A stretch of DNA of 6,600 nucleotides from an uncultured Collinsella sp. GTDB taxonomy: Bacteria > Actinomycetota > Coriobacteriia > Coriobacteriales > Coriobacteriaceae. Shown here piece by piece: positions 1 through 5,029 of this stretch. The stretch lies in the NCBI GenBank assembly GCA_900765185.1, contig CAAFQT010000076.1, positions 1-6,600 of the forward strand. The letters run 5' to 3'. Within the stretch, counting starts at the first letter, position 1, and each line of letters starts with the position of its first letter. The translations under genes were made by a program, and so were the position numbers. The notes below the pieces were generated by a model. That model worked only from the letters and a program-made list of their open reading frames with translations, was not told where the DNA came from and did not search any database.

Positions 1-989
1 ATCAGGATCTTGGTCTTGGCGGGAACCTCGATGCCGGCGAGCTCGGCGATCTTGGCGGCAGCCATGCCGGGGATGCGGTGATCGAGGGCGCCGTTCTTGA
101 ACATGGCGGCACGCAGGGCCTCCATCTCGGCACCCTGCTTGACGAAATAGCAGCCGCGCTTCTGGAACTCGGCCTTAACCTGGTCATAGATGGTGTCGAT
201 GACGGTCACGGACTGCTCGGAAGCGCAGATCATGCCGTTGTCGAAGGTCTTGGAGTGGATGATGGAGTTGACGGCGAGCAGTACGTCGGCGGTGTCGTCG
301 ATGACGACCGGGGTGTTACCGGCGCCAACGCCCAGGGCGGGCTTGCCCGAGGAGTAGGCGGCCTTGACCATGCCCGGGCCACCGGTGGCGAGGATGATGT
401 CGACGTCGCGCATGACCATGTTGGTCAGCTCGATGGAGGGGACATCGACCCAGCCGATGATGCCCTCGGGGGCGCCGGCCTTGACGGCGGCGTCAAGCAC
501 GAGCTTGGCGGCGGCGATGGTGCACTTGGCGGCAGCCGGGTGCGGGGAGATGATGATGGCGTTGCGGGTCTTCAGGCTGATCAGCGTCTTGAAGATTGCG
601 GTGGAGGTGGGGTTGGTCGTCGGGATGACGGCGCCCACGATACCGATGGGCTCGGCGATCTTGGTGATGCCATAAGCCTCGTCGCGCTCCAGGACACCAC
701 AGGTCTTGGTGTTCTTGTAAGCGTTGTAGATGTACTCTGCGGCGTAGTGGTTCTTGATGACCTTGTCCTCAAGAACGCCGCGGCCGGTCTCCTCGATGGC
801 CATCTTCGCCAACGGGATACGAGCCTTGTTGGCGGCCATGGCGGCCTCATAGAAGATCTTGTCGACCTGCTCCTGCGTGTACGTAGCAAAAAGCGCCTGG
901 GCCTCTCGCATCTGAGCGAGCTTAGCCTCAAGCGCCTCTACGTTGTCCACAATTGCGGGAGTAGTGTTTTCCGGTGACTTTTTCACCAT
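1..989 (-). CDS. adhE: AdhE-type acylating aldehyde dehydrogenase, N-terminal part (gene cut by window edge)
   Basis: The first 329 residues are present; the gene continues past the left edge. The protein converts acetyl-CoA to acetaldehyde with NADH during fermentation in the cytoplasm. In full AdhE a C-terminal iron alcohol dehydrogenase domain then makes ethanol. The residues closely follow E. coli AdhE as I recall it: TQEQVDKIF (38-46), EDKVIKNH (74-81), EPIGI (113-117), IPTTNPTSTAIFK (122-134), ATGGPGMVKAAYSSGKP (201-217), GVGAGNTPVVID (220-231) and KTFDNGMICASEQS (247-260). The catalytic cysteine is C255, equivalent to E. coli C246. The start is the ATG at 989, because AAGGAG lies at 1001-996, six bases upstream. 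The N-terminus is about nine residues longer than in E. coli. Only the aldehyde dehydrogenase half is visible, so a stand-alone enzyme (EutE-like) cannot be excluded, but the similarity favours AdhE. It is transcribed away from the rest of the window. Confidence 0.9.
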   Translation of the reverse strand, partial: MVKKSPENTTPAIVDNVEALEAKLAQMREAQALFATYTQEQVDKIFYEAAMAANKARIPLAKMAIEETGRGVLEDKVIKNHYAAEYIYNAYKNTKTCGVLERDEAYGITKIAEPIGIVGAVIPTTNPTSTAIFKTLISLKTRNAIIISPHPAAAKCTIAAAKLVLDAAVKAGAPEGIIGWVDVPSIELTNMVMRDVDIILATGGPGMVKAAYSSGKPALGVGAGNTPVVIDDTADVLLAVNSIIHSKTFDNGMICASEQSVTVIDTIYDQVKAEFQKRGCYFVKQGAEMEALRAAMFKNGALDHRIPGMAAAKIAELAGIEVPAKTKIL

Positions 990-1024
990 TTGTGTCTCCT
1001 TGCGATCGGAGATTTACCCTACGC

Positions 1025-1040
1025 CTTGCATGATAGCAAG
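1025..1040 (-). promoter_or_regulatory. Possible adhE promoter -10 region within a short inverted repeat
   Basis: Read on the minus strand, a TATCAT hexamer (1035-1030) lies about 40 bases upstream of the adhE start. It is flanked by the arms CTTGC and GCAAG (1025-1029 and 1036-1040 on the plus strand). I see no good -35 hexamer at 16-18 bases; the nearest resemblance, TTCACC, is only 14 bases away. The flanking arms could be a protein-binding site over the -10, or chance. Confidence 0.25.
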
Positions 1041-1081
1041 AAATAATTCGGTGAACGGCCAGATTCCTCTAAAAGGCACAC

Positions 1082-1111
1082 TAAAACGCTTCAATAAACT
1101 GAAGCGTTTTA
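1082..1111. repeat. 12-bp perfect inverted repeat upstream of adhE (operator or bidirectional terminator)
   Basis: TAAAACGCTTCA (1082-1093) and TGAAGCGTTTTA (1100-1111) are perfect reverse complements around a 6-nt loop, ATAAAC. It lies about 93 bases upstream of the adhE start codon. The A-rich left edge and T-rich right edge would also suit a weak bidirectional terminator. It might equally be an operator: adhE genes are often controlled by redox or catabolite regulators. It does not match the Rex consensus as I know it, and no family can be assigned by eye. Confidence 0.55.
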
Positions 1112-1141
1112 ACTAAAACTATCTGCCAGTGCGTCGCCCCG

Positions 1142-1386
1142 CTCATTGGGGACAGGCTCTCATGAGTATTTCAATGGGAAAACGGGACATCTGTTTGATA
1201 ATCGCTATTCGCGGGTCGCGGTTGAGTCGGACACACAGGCGGTGCAGCTACTCGATTACATCCATTTCAATCCCGTGTAAGGTGCGTCCGACTCGCTCGA
1301 GGCGTACCGTCAGTTACAAGGCATACCAGCTGCGCTATGATCCCTTTGACATCTGCAAACCCTCATATAAGTCTGTCCCCAATGAG
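1142..1386 (+). mobile_element. Remnant or miniature element with 14-bp inverted ends and Y1-transposase fragment
   Basis: The left end CTCATTGGGGACAG (1142-1155) is the exact reverse complement of the right end CTGTCCCCAATGAG (1373-1386). The 245-bp span between them holds a broken piece of an IS200/RAYT-like transposase on the plus strand. GGGGACAG / CTGTCCCC ends are, from memory, common beside REP-associated tyrosine transposase genes. The left end can also fold by itself, CCCC (1137-1140) with GGGG (1148-1151). No clear target duplication is seen. The right end stops three bases before the T-tract side of the rpmB terminator. An internally deleted, non-autonomous derivative fits best. 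Confidence 0.6.
1149..1340 (+). pseudogene. Decayed IS200/RAYT-like (Y1) transposase fragment
   Basis: Frame 1149 (GGG ACA GGC ...) reads SHEYFNGKTGHLFDNRYSRV, followed by AVESDTQAVQLLDYIHFNPV, then a TAA stop at 1278-1280. After the stop the same frame continues as GASDSLEAYRQLQG and ends at a TGA at 1338-1340. The order GHLF.nRY - VESD - LLdYIHfNPV - lEaYr is what I know from the C-terminal half of Y1/REP-associated transposases. The N-terminal part, including the HUH metal site, and any start codon are missing, and an internal stop interrupts the family's conserved region. It therefore cannot encode an active enzyme. A further frame change near 1315 may exist, because another frame then reads AYQLRYDPFD, but this is weak. 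Confidence 0.65.
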
Positions 1387-1389
1387 TGC

Positions 1390-1422
1390 AAAAAGGCGCC
1401 CTCCGTAGGGGAGGGCGCCTTT
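1390..1422 (-). terminator. Intrinsic terminator of rpmB
   Basis: Positions 1392-1404 (AAAGGCGCCCTCC) pair perfectly with 1410-1422 (GGAGGGCGCCTTT), a 13-bp GC-rich stem with a 5-nt loop. On the minus strand the stem is followed by a T run (the A's at 1390-1394). It lies about 70 bases downstream of the rpmB stop, in the right orientation for that gene. Confidence 0.9.
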
Positions 1423-1490
1423 GGTAAGTTCTATGTGAACGCGAGGTCTTTGACCCGGAGAGTCCGAGGTACTTGTTGGTAAGACCTTAT

Positions 1491-1679
1491 TTAGGAGCGC
1501 GCAACCTTGCCGGACTTGAGGCAGGTGGAGCAAACGTTCATCTTGCGACGGTGACCATCGACGACGACGTAGACGCGCTGGATGTTGGGGCGGAACTTAC
1601 GGTTGGTGACGCGGTGAGAGTGGCTGATGGAGCGACCGGCAACGGGGTGCTTACCGCAAACTTCGCAAACTTTGGACAT
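1491..1679 (-). CDS. rpmB: 50S ribosomal protein L28
   Basis: A 62-residue protein of the large ribosomal subunit, MSKVCEVCGKHPVAGRSISH at its start and MNVCSTCLKSGKV near its end, the usual size and pattern for bacterial L28. Two CxxC pairs (C5/C8 and C50/C53) make this the zinc-ribbon form rather than the cysteine-free paralogue that some actinobacteria use under zinc limitation. The start is the ATG at 1679: AAGGAGG lies at 1693-1687, seven bases upstream. A longer in-frame reading from 1727 adds residues not found in L28 and has no ribosome site, so I reject it. The gene is monocistronic here, with its own promoter and terminator, and is divergent from the pyr cluster. Its 3' untranslated stretch (1423-1490) carries a small inverted repeat, AGGTCTT (1444-1450) with AAGACCT (1481-1487). 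Confidence 0.95.
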   Translation of the reverse strand: MSKVCEVCGKHPVAGRSISHSHRVTNRKFRPNIQRVYVVVDGHRRKMNVCSTCLKSGKVARS

Positions 1680-1733
1680 AACTGACCCTCCTTGGGCGAC
1701 AAACGAACATGTCGCGTTAACAAACAAGCCTGA

Positions 1734-1742
1734 ACTATAGCA
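1734..1742 (-). promoter_or_regulatory. rpmB promoter, extended -10
   Basis: On the minus strand TGCTATAGT (1742-1734) gives a TATAGT -10 hexamer with the extended-10 TGn in front. It lies 55-60 bases upstream of the rpmB start codon. At 17-bp spacing the -35 is CGCACA, a poor match sharing only ACA, which fits an extended -10 promoter. GCACAG (1740-1745) and CTGTGC (1756-1761) form an inverted repeat across the spacer. Confidence 0.55.
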
Positions 1743-1761
1743 CAGAAGCAGCTCCCTGTGC

Positions 1762-1970
1762 GTAATCTACACAGAGATATTCCTCTTTTGGCGATAGTGC
1801 CCACGCTACGGCCCTGGACGTAGATCCGATTTGCGTGCAGCAGAGGGGATTATGCCAGCTCGTGCGTGCGTTTTCAAGCTCGTCCCACAAATATATATAG
1901 GTTTATGGAGCATTGGGCTCCGTTTACGGATTGCTCTGTATTTATGCTCGCAATTACGCTCGAGGTTGGC
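1762..1970. other. Divergent intergenic DNA without a recognisable gene
   Basis: This stretch between the rpmB promoter region and the pyr promoter contains no coding region or RNA gene that I can recognise on either strand. It includes an AT-rich ATATATATAG run (about 1890-1900) and a short inverted repeat, CTACG (1806-1810) with CGTAG (1819-1823). The AT run could be part of an upstream promoter, with TTTTCA 17 bases before TATATA, but the match is weak. Confidence 0.5.
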
Positions 1971-1976
1971 TACACT
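1971..1976 (+). promoter_or_regulatory. Candidate pyr operon promoter -10 (TACACT)
   Basis: TACACT shares four of six bases with TATAAT. It would place the transcript start near 1983, just in front of the structured leader, which is where an attenuator needs it. No convincing -35 is visible: 17-bp spacing gives TCGCAA. The position is supported by context more than by sequence. Confidence 0.35.
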
Positions 1977-1994
1977 ATCCCTTGACCATTAAAG

Positions 1995-2091
1995 GGGTAC
2001 GAGATACCCACATGGAATTACATAGCTGCCAAAGAGCAGCCCTTCCTGTGGGTGTCTGGTCCGCTTTGAGCGGTCGGGCATCTATTTTTTT
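1995..2091 (+). promoter_or_regulatory. Pyrimidine-operon leader attenuator (PyrR-type, putative)
   Basis: Three alternative pairings are visible. (a) GGGTA (1995-1999) with TACCC (2005-2009), loop CGAGA. (b) An 11-bp stem, AGATACCCACA (2002-2012) with TGTGGGTGTCT (2047-2057), extended inward by GGAA/TTCC (2014-2017 / 2043-2046) and capped by GCTGC/GCAGC around the hexaloop CAAAGA (2030-2035). (c) A terminator hairpin (2050-2083) before a T run. Hairpin b takes the 5' arm of the terminator, so it acts as an antiterminator; hairpin a takes the 5' arm of b, so it acts as an anti-antiterminator. The hexaloop closed by a C-G pair resembles the CNGNGA loop known for Bacillus PyrR sites, with A at the first conserved G. 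PyrR is encoded 40 bases downstream, which supports attenuation by UMP-bound PyrR. Which hairpin PyrR binds is unresolved. Confidence 0.6.
2050..2091 (+). terminator. Leader terminator upstream of pyrR
   Basis: CCGC (2061-2064) pairs with GCGG (2070-2073) around TTTGA. Below a bulged T2060, GGGTGTCTGG (2050-2059) pairs with TCGGGCATCT (2074-2083), using several G-U pairs. A, then seven T's (2085-2091), follow directly. In RNA this is a 14-pair hairpin with a U tract, as expected for a conditional intrinsic terminator. The wobble pairs make it weaker than the rpmB terminator. Confidence 0.6.
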
Positions 2092-2109
2092 GACTGTGTC
2101 AGCAGTCAA
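2090..2109 (+). other. Hairpin between leader terminator and pyrR ribosome site
   Basis: TTGACTG (2090-2096) pairs with CAGTCAA (2103-2109) around a 6-nt loop, TGTCAG. It shares its first two bases with the terminator T run and ends eight bases before the pyrR ribosome site (AGGAAGGAG, 2118-2126). It may affect translation or protect the processed 5' end. No function can be assigned from sequence alone. Confidence 0.4.
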
Positions 2110-2130
2110 GACATGTGAGGAAGGAGATCG

Positions 2131-2715
2131 ATGGGCACGACTTCCCCCAAGGCGGTCATCATGGACGAGACCGCCGTCAATCGAGCGATGACCCGCATCG
2201 CGCACGAGATTCTCGAGCGCAACGAGGGCTGTGAAGACCTCGCTCTGGTCGGCATCGTCACGCGCGGCGACCTTCTGGCAAAGAAGCTCGCCGAGGAGAT
2301 CAAGGAGATCGAGGGCGTCGACGTTCCGCTCGGCAGCCTCGATATCAGCTTCTACCGCGATGACTACGCTACCAATTTCGCTCCCGCGATCCACGCCACC
2401 AACATTCCCTTCAGCGTCGATGGCAAACGCGTCGTTTTGGTGGACGACATCCTGTACACGGGTCGTACCATCCGCGCCGCTCTAGACGCCGTCATGGACC
2501 TGGGCCGTCCGAGCCGCATTGAGCTGGCAGTCCTCGTTGACCGCGGCCACCGCGAGCTCCCCATCTCGCCGGACTTTGTCGGCAAGAACGTTCCCTCGTC
2601 GCATGAGGAGAACGTGCACCTATATATGAAGGAAGTCGACGGCCACACCGCTGTCGAGATTAACGACGTCGCGCCGGGTTCCCACGTGGGCTCCGCGCCG
2701 CTGGGAGGTGAGTAG
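2131..2715 (+). CDS. pyrR: PyrR, bifunctional pyr operon RNA-binding regulator / uracil phosphoribosyltransferase
   Basis: A 194-residue phosphoribosyltransferase-fold protein. In the PyrR family, UMP or UTP binding promotes binding to pyr leader RNA and lowers expression; many members also make UMP from uracil and PRPP. Family signatures run in order: KAVIMDE near the start (7-13), TRIAHEILERN (21-31), GIVTRGDLLAKKLAEEI (41-57), DISFYRDD (71-78), the PRPP loop VVLVDDILYTGRT (101-113) and LGRPSRIELAVLVDRGHREL (124-143). The C-terminal ~14 residues extend beyond the usual ~180-residue length and look unstructured (Gly, Ser, Pro). The start is ATG 2131, with GGAAGGAG just upstream (ending 2126) and the family N-terminus beginning a few residues in. 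It is the first gene of the cluster and sits right behind the leader it probably reads. Confidence 0.95.
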   Translation: MGTTSPKAVIMDETAVNRAMTRIAHEILERNEGCEDLALVGIVTRGDLLAKKLAEEIKEIEGVDVPLGSLDISFYRDDYATNFAPAIHATNIPFSVDGKRVVLVDDILYTGRTIRAALDAVMDLGRPSRIELAVLVDRGHRELPISPDFVGKNVPSSHEENVHLYMKEVDGHTAVEINDVAPGSHVGSAPLGGE

Positions 2716-2719
2716 TACC

Positions 2720-3664
2720 GTGGCGTTCAACCATAAGCACCTGATCGACATTACCGAGTACTCCGAAGAGGACATCAAGCTCATCCTCGAGACCGCCAAG
2801 GCGTTCTCCGAGGTCAACGAGCGTGCCATCAAGAAGGTCCCCACGCTCAAGGGCAAGACCATCGTCAACATGTTCAACGAGCCCTCGACGCGCACCCGCA
2901 GCTCCTTCGAGCTCGCCGAGAAGCGTCTTTCGGCCGACAGCCTCAACTTTGGCGGCTCCTCGACCTCCACGGTCAAGGGCGAGAGCCTCGTCGACACCGT
3001 CGAGACCCTCAACGCCTACAAGATCGACTGCATCGTCGTGCGCGATAAGCACGCCGGTGCTCCCTACATCGTCACGCAGAACTCGCCCGCGAGCGTCATC
3101 TGCGCCGGTGACGGTAAGCACAACCATCCCACGCAGGCCCTGCTGGACCTGTACACCATCTGGGAGCACAAGGGTGACTTCCACGGCCTGAAGGTCGCCG
3201 TCGTCGGCGACATCGCCCACTCCCGCGTCTGCGGCTCGCTGATCCCCGCCCTTAAGATCATGGGCTGCGAGACCTACGCCGTCGCCCCCGGCACGCTGCT
3301 GCCGCCGGCGCCCGAGGTCCTGGGCTGCGACCACGTGACGAGCGACCTCGATTCCGTCCTGCCCGAGCTGGACGTCGTCTACATGCTGCGCGTGCAGCAG
3401 GAGCGTCTCGAGGGTGCCCCGTTCCCGACCATTCGTGAGTACCACAAGCTCTTCGGTCTGACCAAGGACCGCGAGAAGCTCATGAAGCCCGACGCGATCA
3501 TCTGCCACCCGGGCCCCATCAACCGCGGCGTCGAGTTCGACTCCTATATGGCCGACCACCCGCAACGCTCCGTCATCCTGGAGCAGGTCTACGCCGGTAT
3601 CTGCGTGCGTATGGCTATCCTGTATCTGCTGCTTGGAGGTGCCGATAATGGCCTTGCTTCTTAA
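2720..3664 (+). CDS. pyrB: Aspartate carbamoyltransferase catalytic subunit
   Basis: Joins carbamoyl phosphate and L-aspartate to N-carbamoyl-L-aspartate, the first committed step of pyrimidine synthesis. Family motifs on the 314-residue protein: carbamoyl-phosphate loop NEPSTRTR (53-60), the 80s loop STSTVKGES (81-89; S83, K86), GDGKHNHPTQALLDL (131-144 region; H136), GDIAHSR (163-169), LRVQQER (223-229) and HPGPINRG (263-270). I chose GTG 2720 over the in-frame GTG 2708. GGAGGTGA (2704-2711) is spaced eight bases from 2720, but for 2708 the same motif would overlap the start codon. This leaves a 4-nt gap after pyrR, suggesting translational coupling. No pyrI regulatory subunit gene is seen. 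The last codons overlap pyrC by 17 bases. Confidence 0.95.
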   Translation: MAFNHKHLIDITEYSEEDIKLILETAKAFSEVNERAIKKVPTLKGKTIVNMFNEPSTRTRSSFELAEKRLSADSLNFGGSSTSTVKGESLVDTVETLNAYKIDCIVVRDKHAGAPYIVTQNSPASVICAGDGKHNHPTQALLDLYTIWEHKGDFHGLKVAVVGDIAHSRVCGSLIPALKIMGCETYAVAPGTLLPPAPEVLGCDHVTSDLDSVLPELDVVYMLRVQQERLEGAPFPTIREYHKLFGLTKDREKLMKPDAIICHPGPINRGVEFDSYMADHPQRSVILEQVYAGICVRMAILYLLLGGADNGLAS

Positions 3665-4937
3665 GAATGCCCACGTCGTCGACCCGTCCGTCGAGCTTGA
3701 CGGTGTCGTTGACGTCCTGATTGACGGCGACAAGATCGCCGAGGTCGGCGAGAATCTCGCCGTCGAGGGGGCCGAGGTCCGCGACCTTTCCGGCAAGTAC
3801 ATCGTCCCCGGCCTGGTGGACATGCACGTTCACCTTCGCGAGCCCGGCTACGAGGTCAAAGAGGACATCGAGAGCGGCACCCGCGCAGCTGCCAAGGGCG
3901 GCTTTACCGGCGTGTGCGCCATGCCCAACACCGATCCCGTCACCGATAACGGCACTGTCGTGGAGTTCGTCAAGTCCCGCGCTGCCGAGGTCGGCCACTG
4001 CCGCGTCTATCCGTCGGGCGCCATGACCCGCGGTCTTAAGGGCGAGGCCATGTCCGAGATGGGCGATATGGTCGCCCACGGCGCCGTCGCCTTCACCGAT
4101 GACGGTCGCGGCGTGCAGGGCGCGGGCATGCTCCGTCGCTGCATGGACTACGGCAAGATGTTCGGCAAGGTCTTCATGAGCCACTGCCAGGACGAGGACC
4201 TGGTCGGCCATGGCCAGATCAACGAGGGCAAGGTCTCGACCCGTCTGGCCCTCGAGGGTTGGCCGGCTGCCGGCGAGGAGCTCCAGATCGCCCGCGACAT
4301 CGAGATCGCCAAGCTGACCGGCGCCAAGCTGCACATCCAGCACATCTCCACAGCCCATGGTCTGGAGATCGTGCGTGCCGGTAAGGCCGCTGGCGTTCAG
4401 GTTACCTGCGAGGCCACCCCGCACCACATGTTCCTGACCGAGAACGACCTGGACGAGACCTACAACACCTCGCTCAAGGTCAATCCGCCGCTGCGTACCG
4501 AGGAGGACGCCGAGGCCATCCGTCAGGGCGTCATCGACGGTACCGTCGACGCTATCGTCACCGATCACGCTCCCCACACCCCGTGGGAGAAGGCCCGCGA
4601 GTTCGAGCTTGCGCCCTTTGGCATGATCGGCCTCGAGACCTCCCTGTCGCTCGTACTCACCGAGCTGGTCAACACGGGCAAGATGAGCGTGGGCCGCATG
4701 GTCGAGCTCATGGCCATCAAGCCGCGTGAGATTCTGGGCCTCGACCAGGTTCAGGTCAAGGCGGGCTCCGTTGCCGACCTGACCGTGTTCGACCCCTCTG
4801 CCACCTGGACGGTCGGCGAGGACGGTTATGAGTCGCGCGCCGAGAACTCCGGTTTTGCCGGCCGCACGCTTACCGGTCGTGCCACCGATGTGTTTGTCGG
4901 CGGTAAGCAGACGCTCGCCGACGGCTGCATCTGCTAG
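3648..4937 (+). CDS. pyrC: Dihydroorotase, class I
   Basis: Cyclises carbamoyl aspartate to dihydroorotate; a zinc amidohydrolase of 429 residues, typical for the long class I enzymes found beside pyrB. Metal and active-site motifs: DMHVHLREPG (59-67 region; H60, H62), MPNTDPVTDN (92-101), FTDDG (149-153, D151 as bridging aspartate), MSHC (H179), QHIST (H232) and VTDHAPH (304-310, D306). The start is ATG 3648, because GGAGGT (3635-3640) lies seven bases upstream inside the end of pyrB. A TTG further upstream at 3633 overlaps that ribosome site and is unlikely. The 17-bp overlap with pyrB implies coupled translation. In some bacteria class I dihydroorotase and PyrB form a complex; nothing in the sequence tests that here. 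Confidence 0.95.
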   Translation: MALLLKNAHVVDPSVELDGVVDVLIDGDKIAEVGENLAVEGAEVRDLSGKYIVPGLVDMHVHLREPGYEVKEDIESGTRAAAKGGFTGVCAMPNTDPVTDNGTVVEFVKSRAAEVGHCRVYPSGAMTRGLKGEAMSEMGDMVAHGAVAFTDDGRGVQGAGMLRRCMDYGKMFGKVFMSHCQDEDLVGHGQINEGKVSTRLALEGWPAAGEELQIARDIEIAKLTGAKLHIQHISTAHGLEIVRAGKAAGVQVTCEATPHHMFLTENDLDETYNTSLKVNPPLRTEEDAEAIRQGVIDGTVDAIVTDHAPHTPWEKAREFELAPFGMIGLETSLSLVLTELVNTGKMSVGRMVELMAIKPREILGLDQVQVKAGSVADLTVFDPSATWTVGEDGYESRAENSGFAGRTLTGRATDVFVGGKQTLADGCIC

Positions 4938-4957
4938 CATAGCCTTATCGCTTTTGT

Positions 4958-4990
4958 GCGCGGTGCCCTTGCGGTGCCGCGCTTTCTGTT
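4958..4990 (+). terminator. Hairpin and T-rich tail between pyrC and pyrK
   Basis: GCGCGGTGCC (4958-4967) pairs over all ten positions with GGTGCCGCGC (4973-4982), two pairs being G-U, around the loop CTTGC. TTTCTGTTCGTTTT follows. It starts 20 bases after the pyrC stop. The shape is that of an intrinsic terminator with an interrupted T tract. It may cut or reduce read-through into pyrKD, or act as an RNA-processing or stability element. Confidence 0.6.
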
Positions 4991-4998
4991 CGTTTTGA

Positions 4999-5014
4999 CC
5001 ATGCAATCGCATGG
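4999..5014 (+). other. Small hairpin in front of the pyrK ribosome site
   Basis: CCATGC (4999-5004) pairs with GCATGG (5009-5014) around AATC, ending six bases before the pyrK ribosome site GGAG (5021-5024). It could tune access of ribosomes to pyrK. A TTGACC hexamer (4995-5000) resembles a -35 box, but no matching -10 follows, so I do not call a promoter here. Confidence 0.35.
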
Positions 5015-5029
5015 GGGATTGGAGCGTCT

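Noticed and set aside
78..977. Long open frame on the plus strand (299 codons)
   Set aside because: It is antisense to the adhE reading frame, whose product has clear family motifs and a proper ribosome site. The plus-strand product is a low-complexity Gly/Asp/Val-rich string with no recognisable domain, typical of shadow frames in high-G+C DNA.
1082..1111. Palindrome as a CcpA cre site or a Rex operator
   Set aside because: The half-site TGAAGCGTTTTA misses the spacing of the cre consensus by one base and lacks the TTGTGA/TCACAA-type arms of Rex sites. I leave the regulator unnamed.
1129..1482. 117-codon plus-strand open frame between adhE and rpmB
   Set aside because: It crosses the mobile remnant in a different frame from the recognisable transposase residues, continues through the rpmB terminator, and has no ribosome site.
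1423..1490. A tRNA or small RNA gene downstream of rpmB
   Set aside because: Only a 7-bp outer and a 4-bp inner inverted repeat are present, with no cloverleaf, anticodon stem or promoter. It is probably just the rpmB 3' untranslated region.
2012..2191. Possible leader peptide starting at ATG 2012 in the pyr leader
   Set aside because: The frame is open through the leader and runs into pyrR without a stop until 2191. The only purine-rich stretch (AAAGGGG, 1991-1997) is 14 bases from the ATG, and the ATG is buried in the antiterminator stem. Ribosome-coupled attenuation as in E. coli pyrBI is therefore not supported.
2708..2719. GTG 2708 as the pyrB start
   Set aside because: It would overlap the pyrR end and directly abut the ribosome site GGAGG; GTG 2720 has proper spacing.
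3615..5012. 465-codon open frame on the minus strand over pyrC, and a 387-codon one over pyrB (2660-3823)
   Set aside because: Both are antisense shadows of pyrC and pyrB. Their products are rich in Gly, Asp, Leu and Val without domains, and the sense frames carry intact catalytic motifs.
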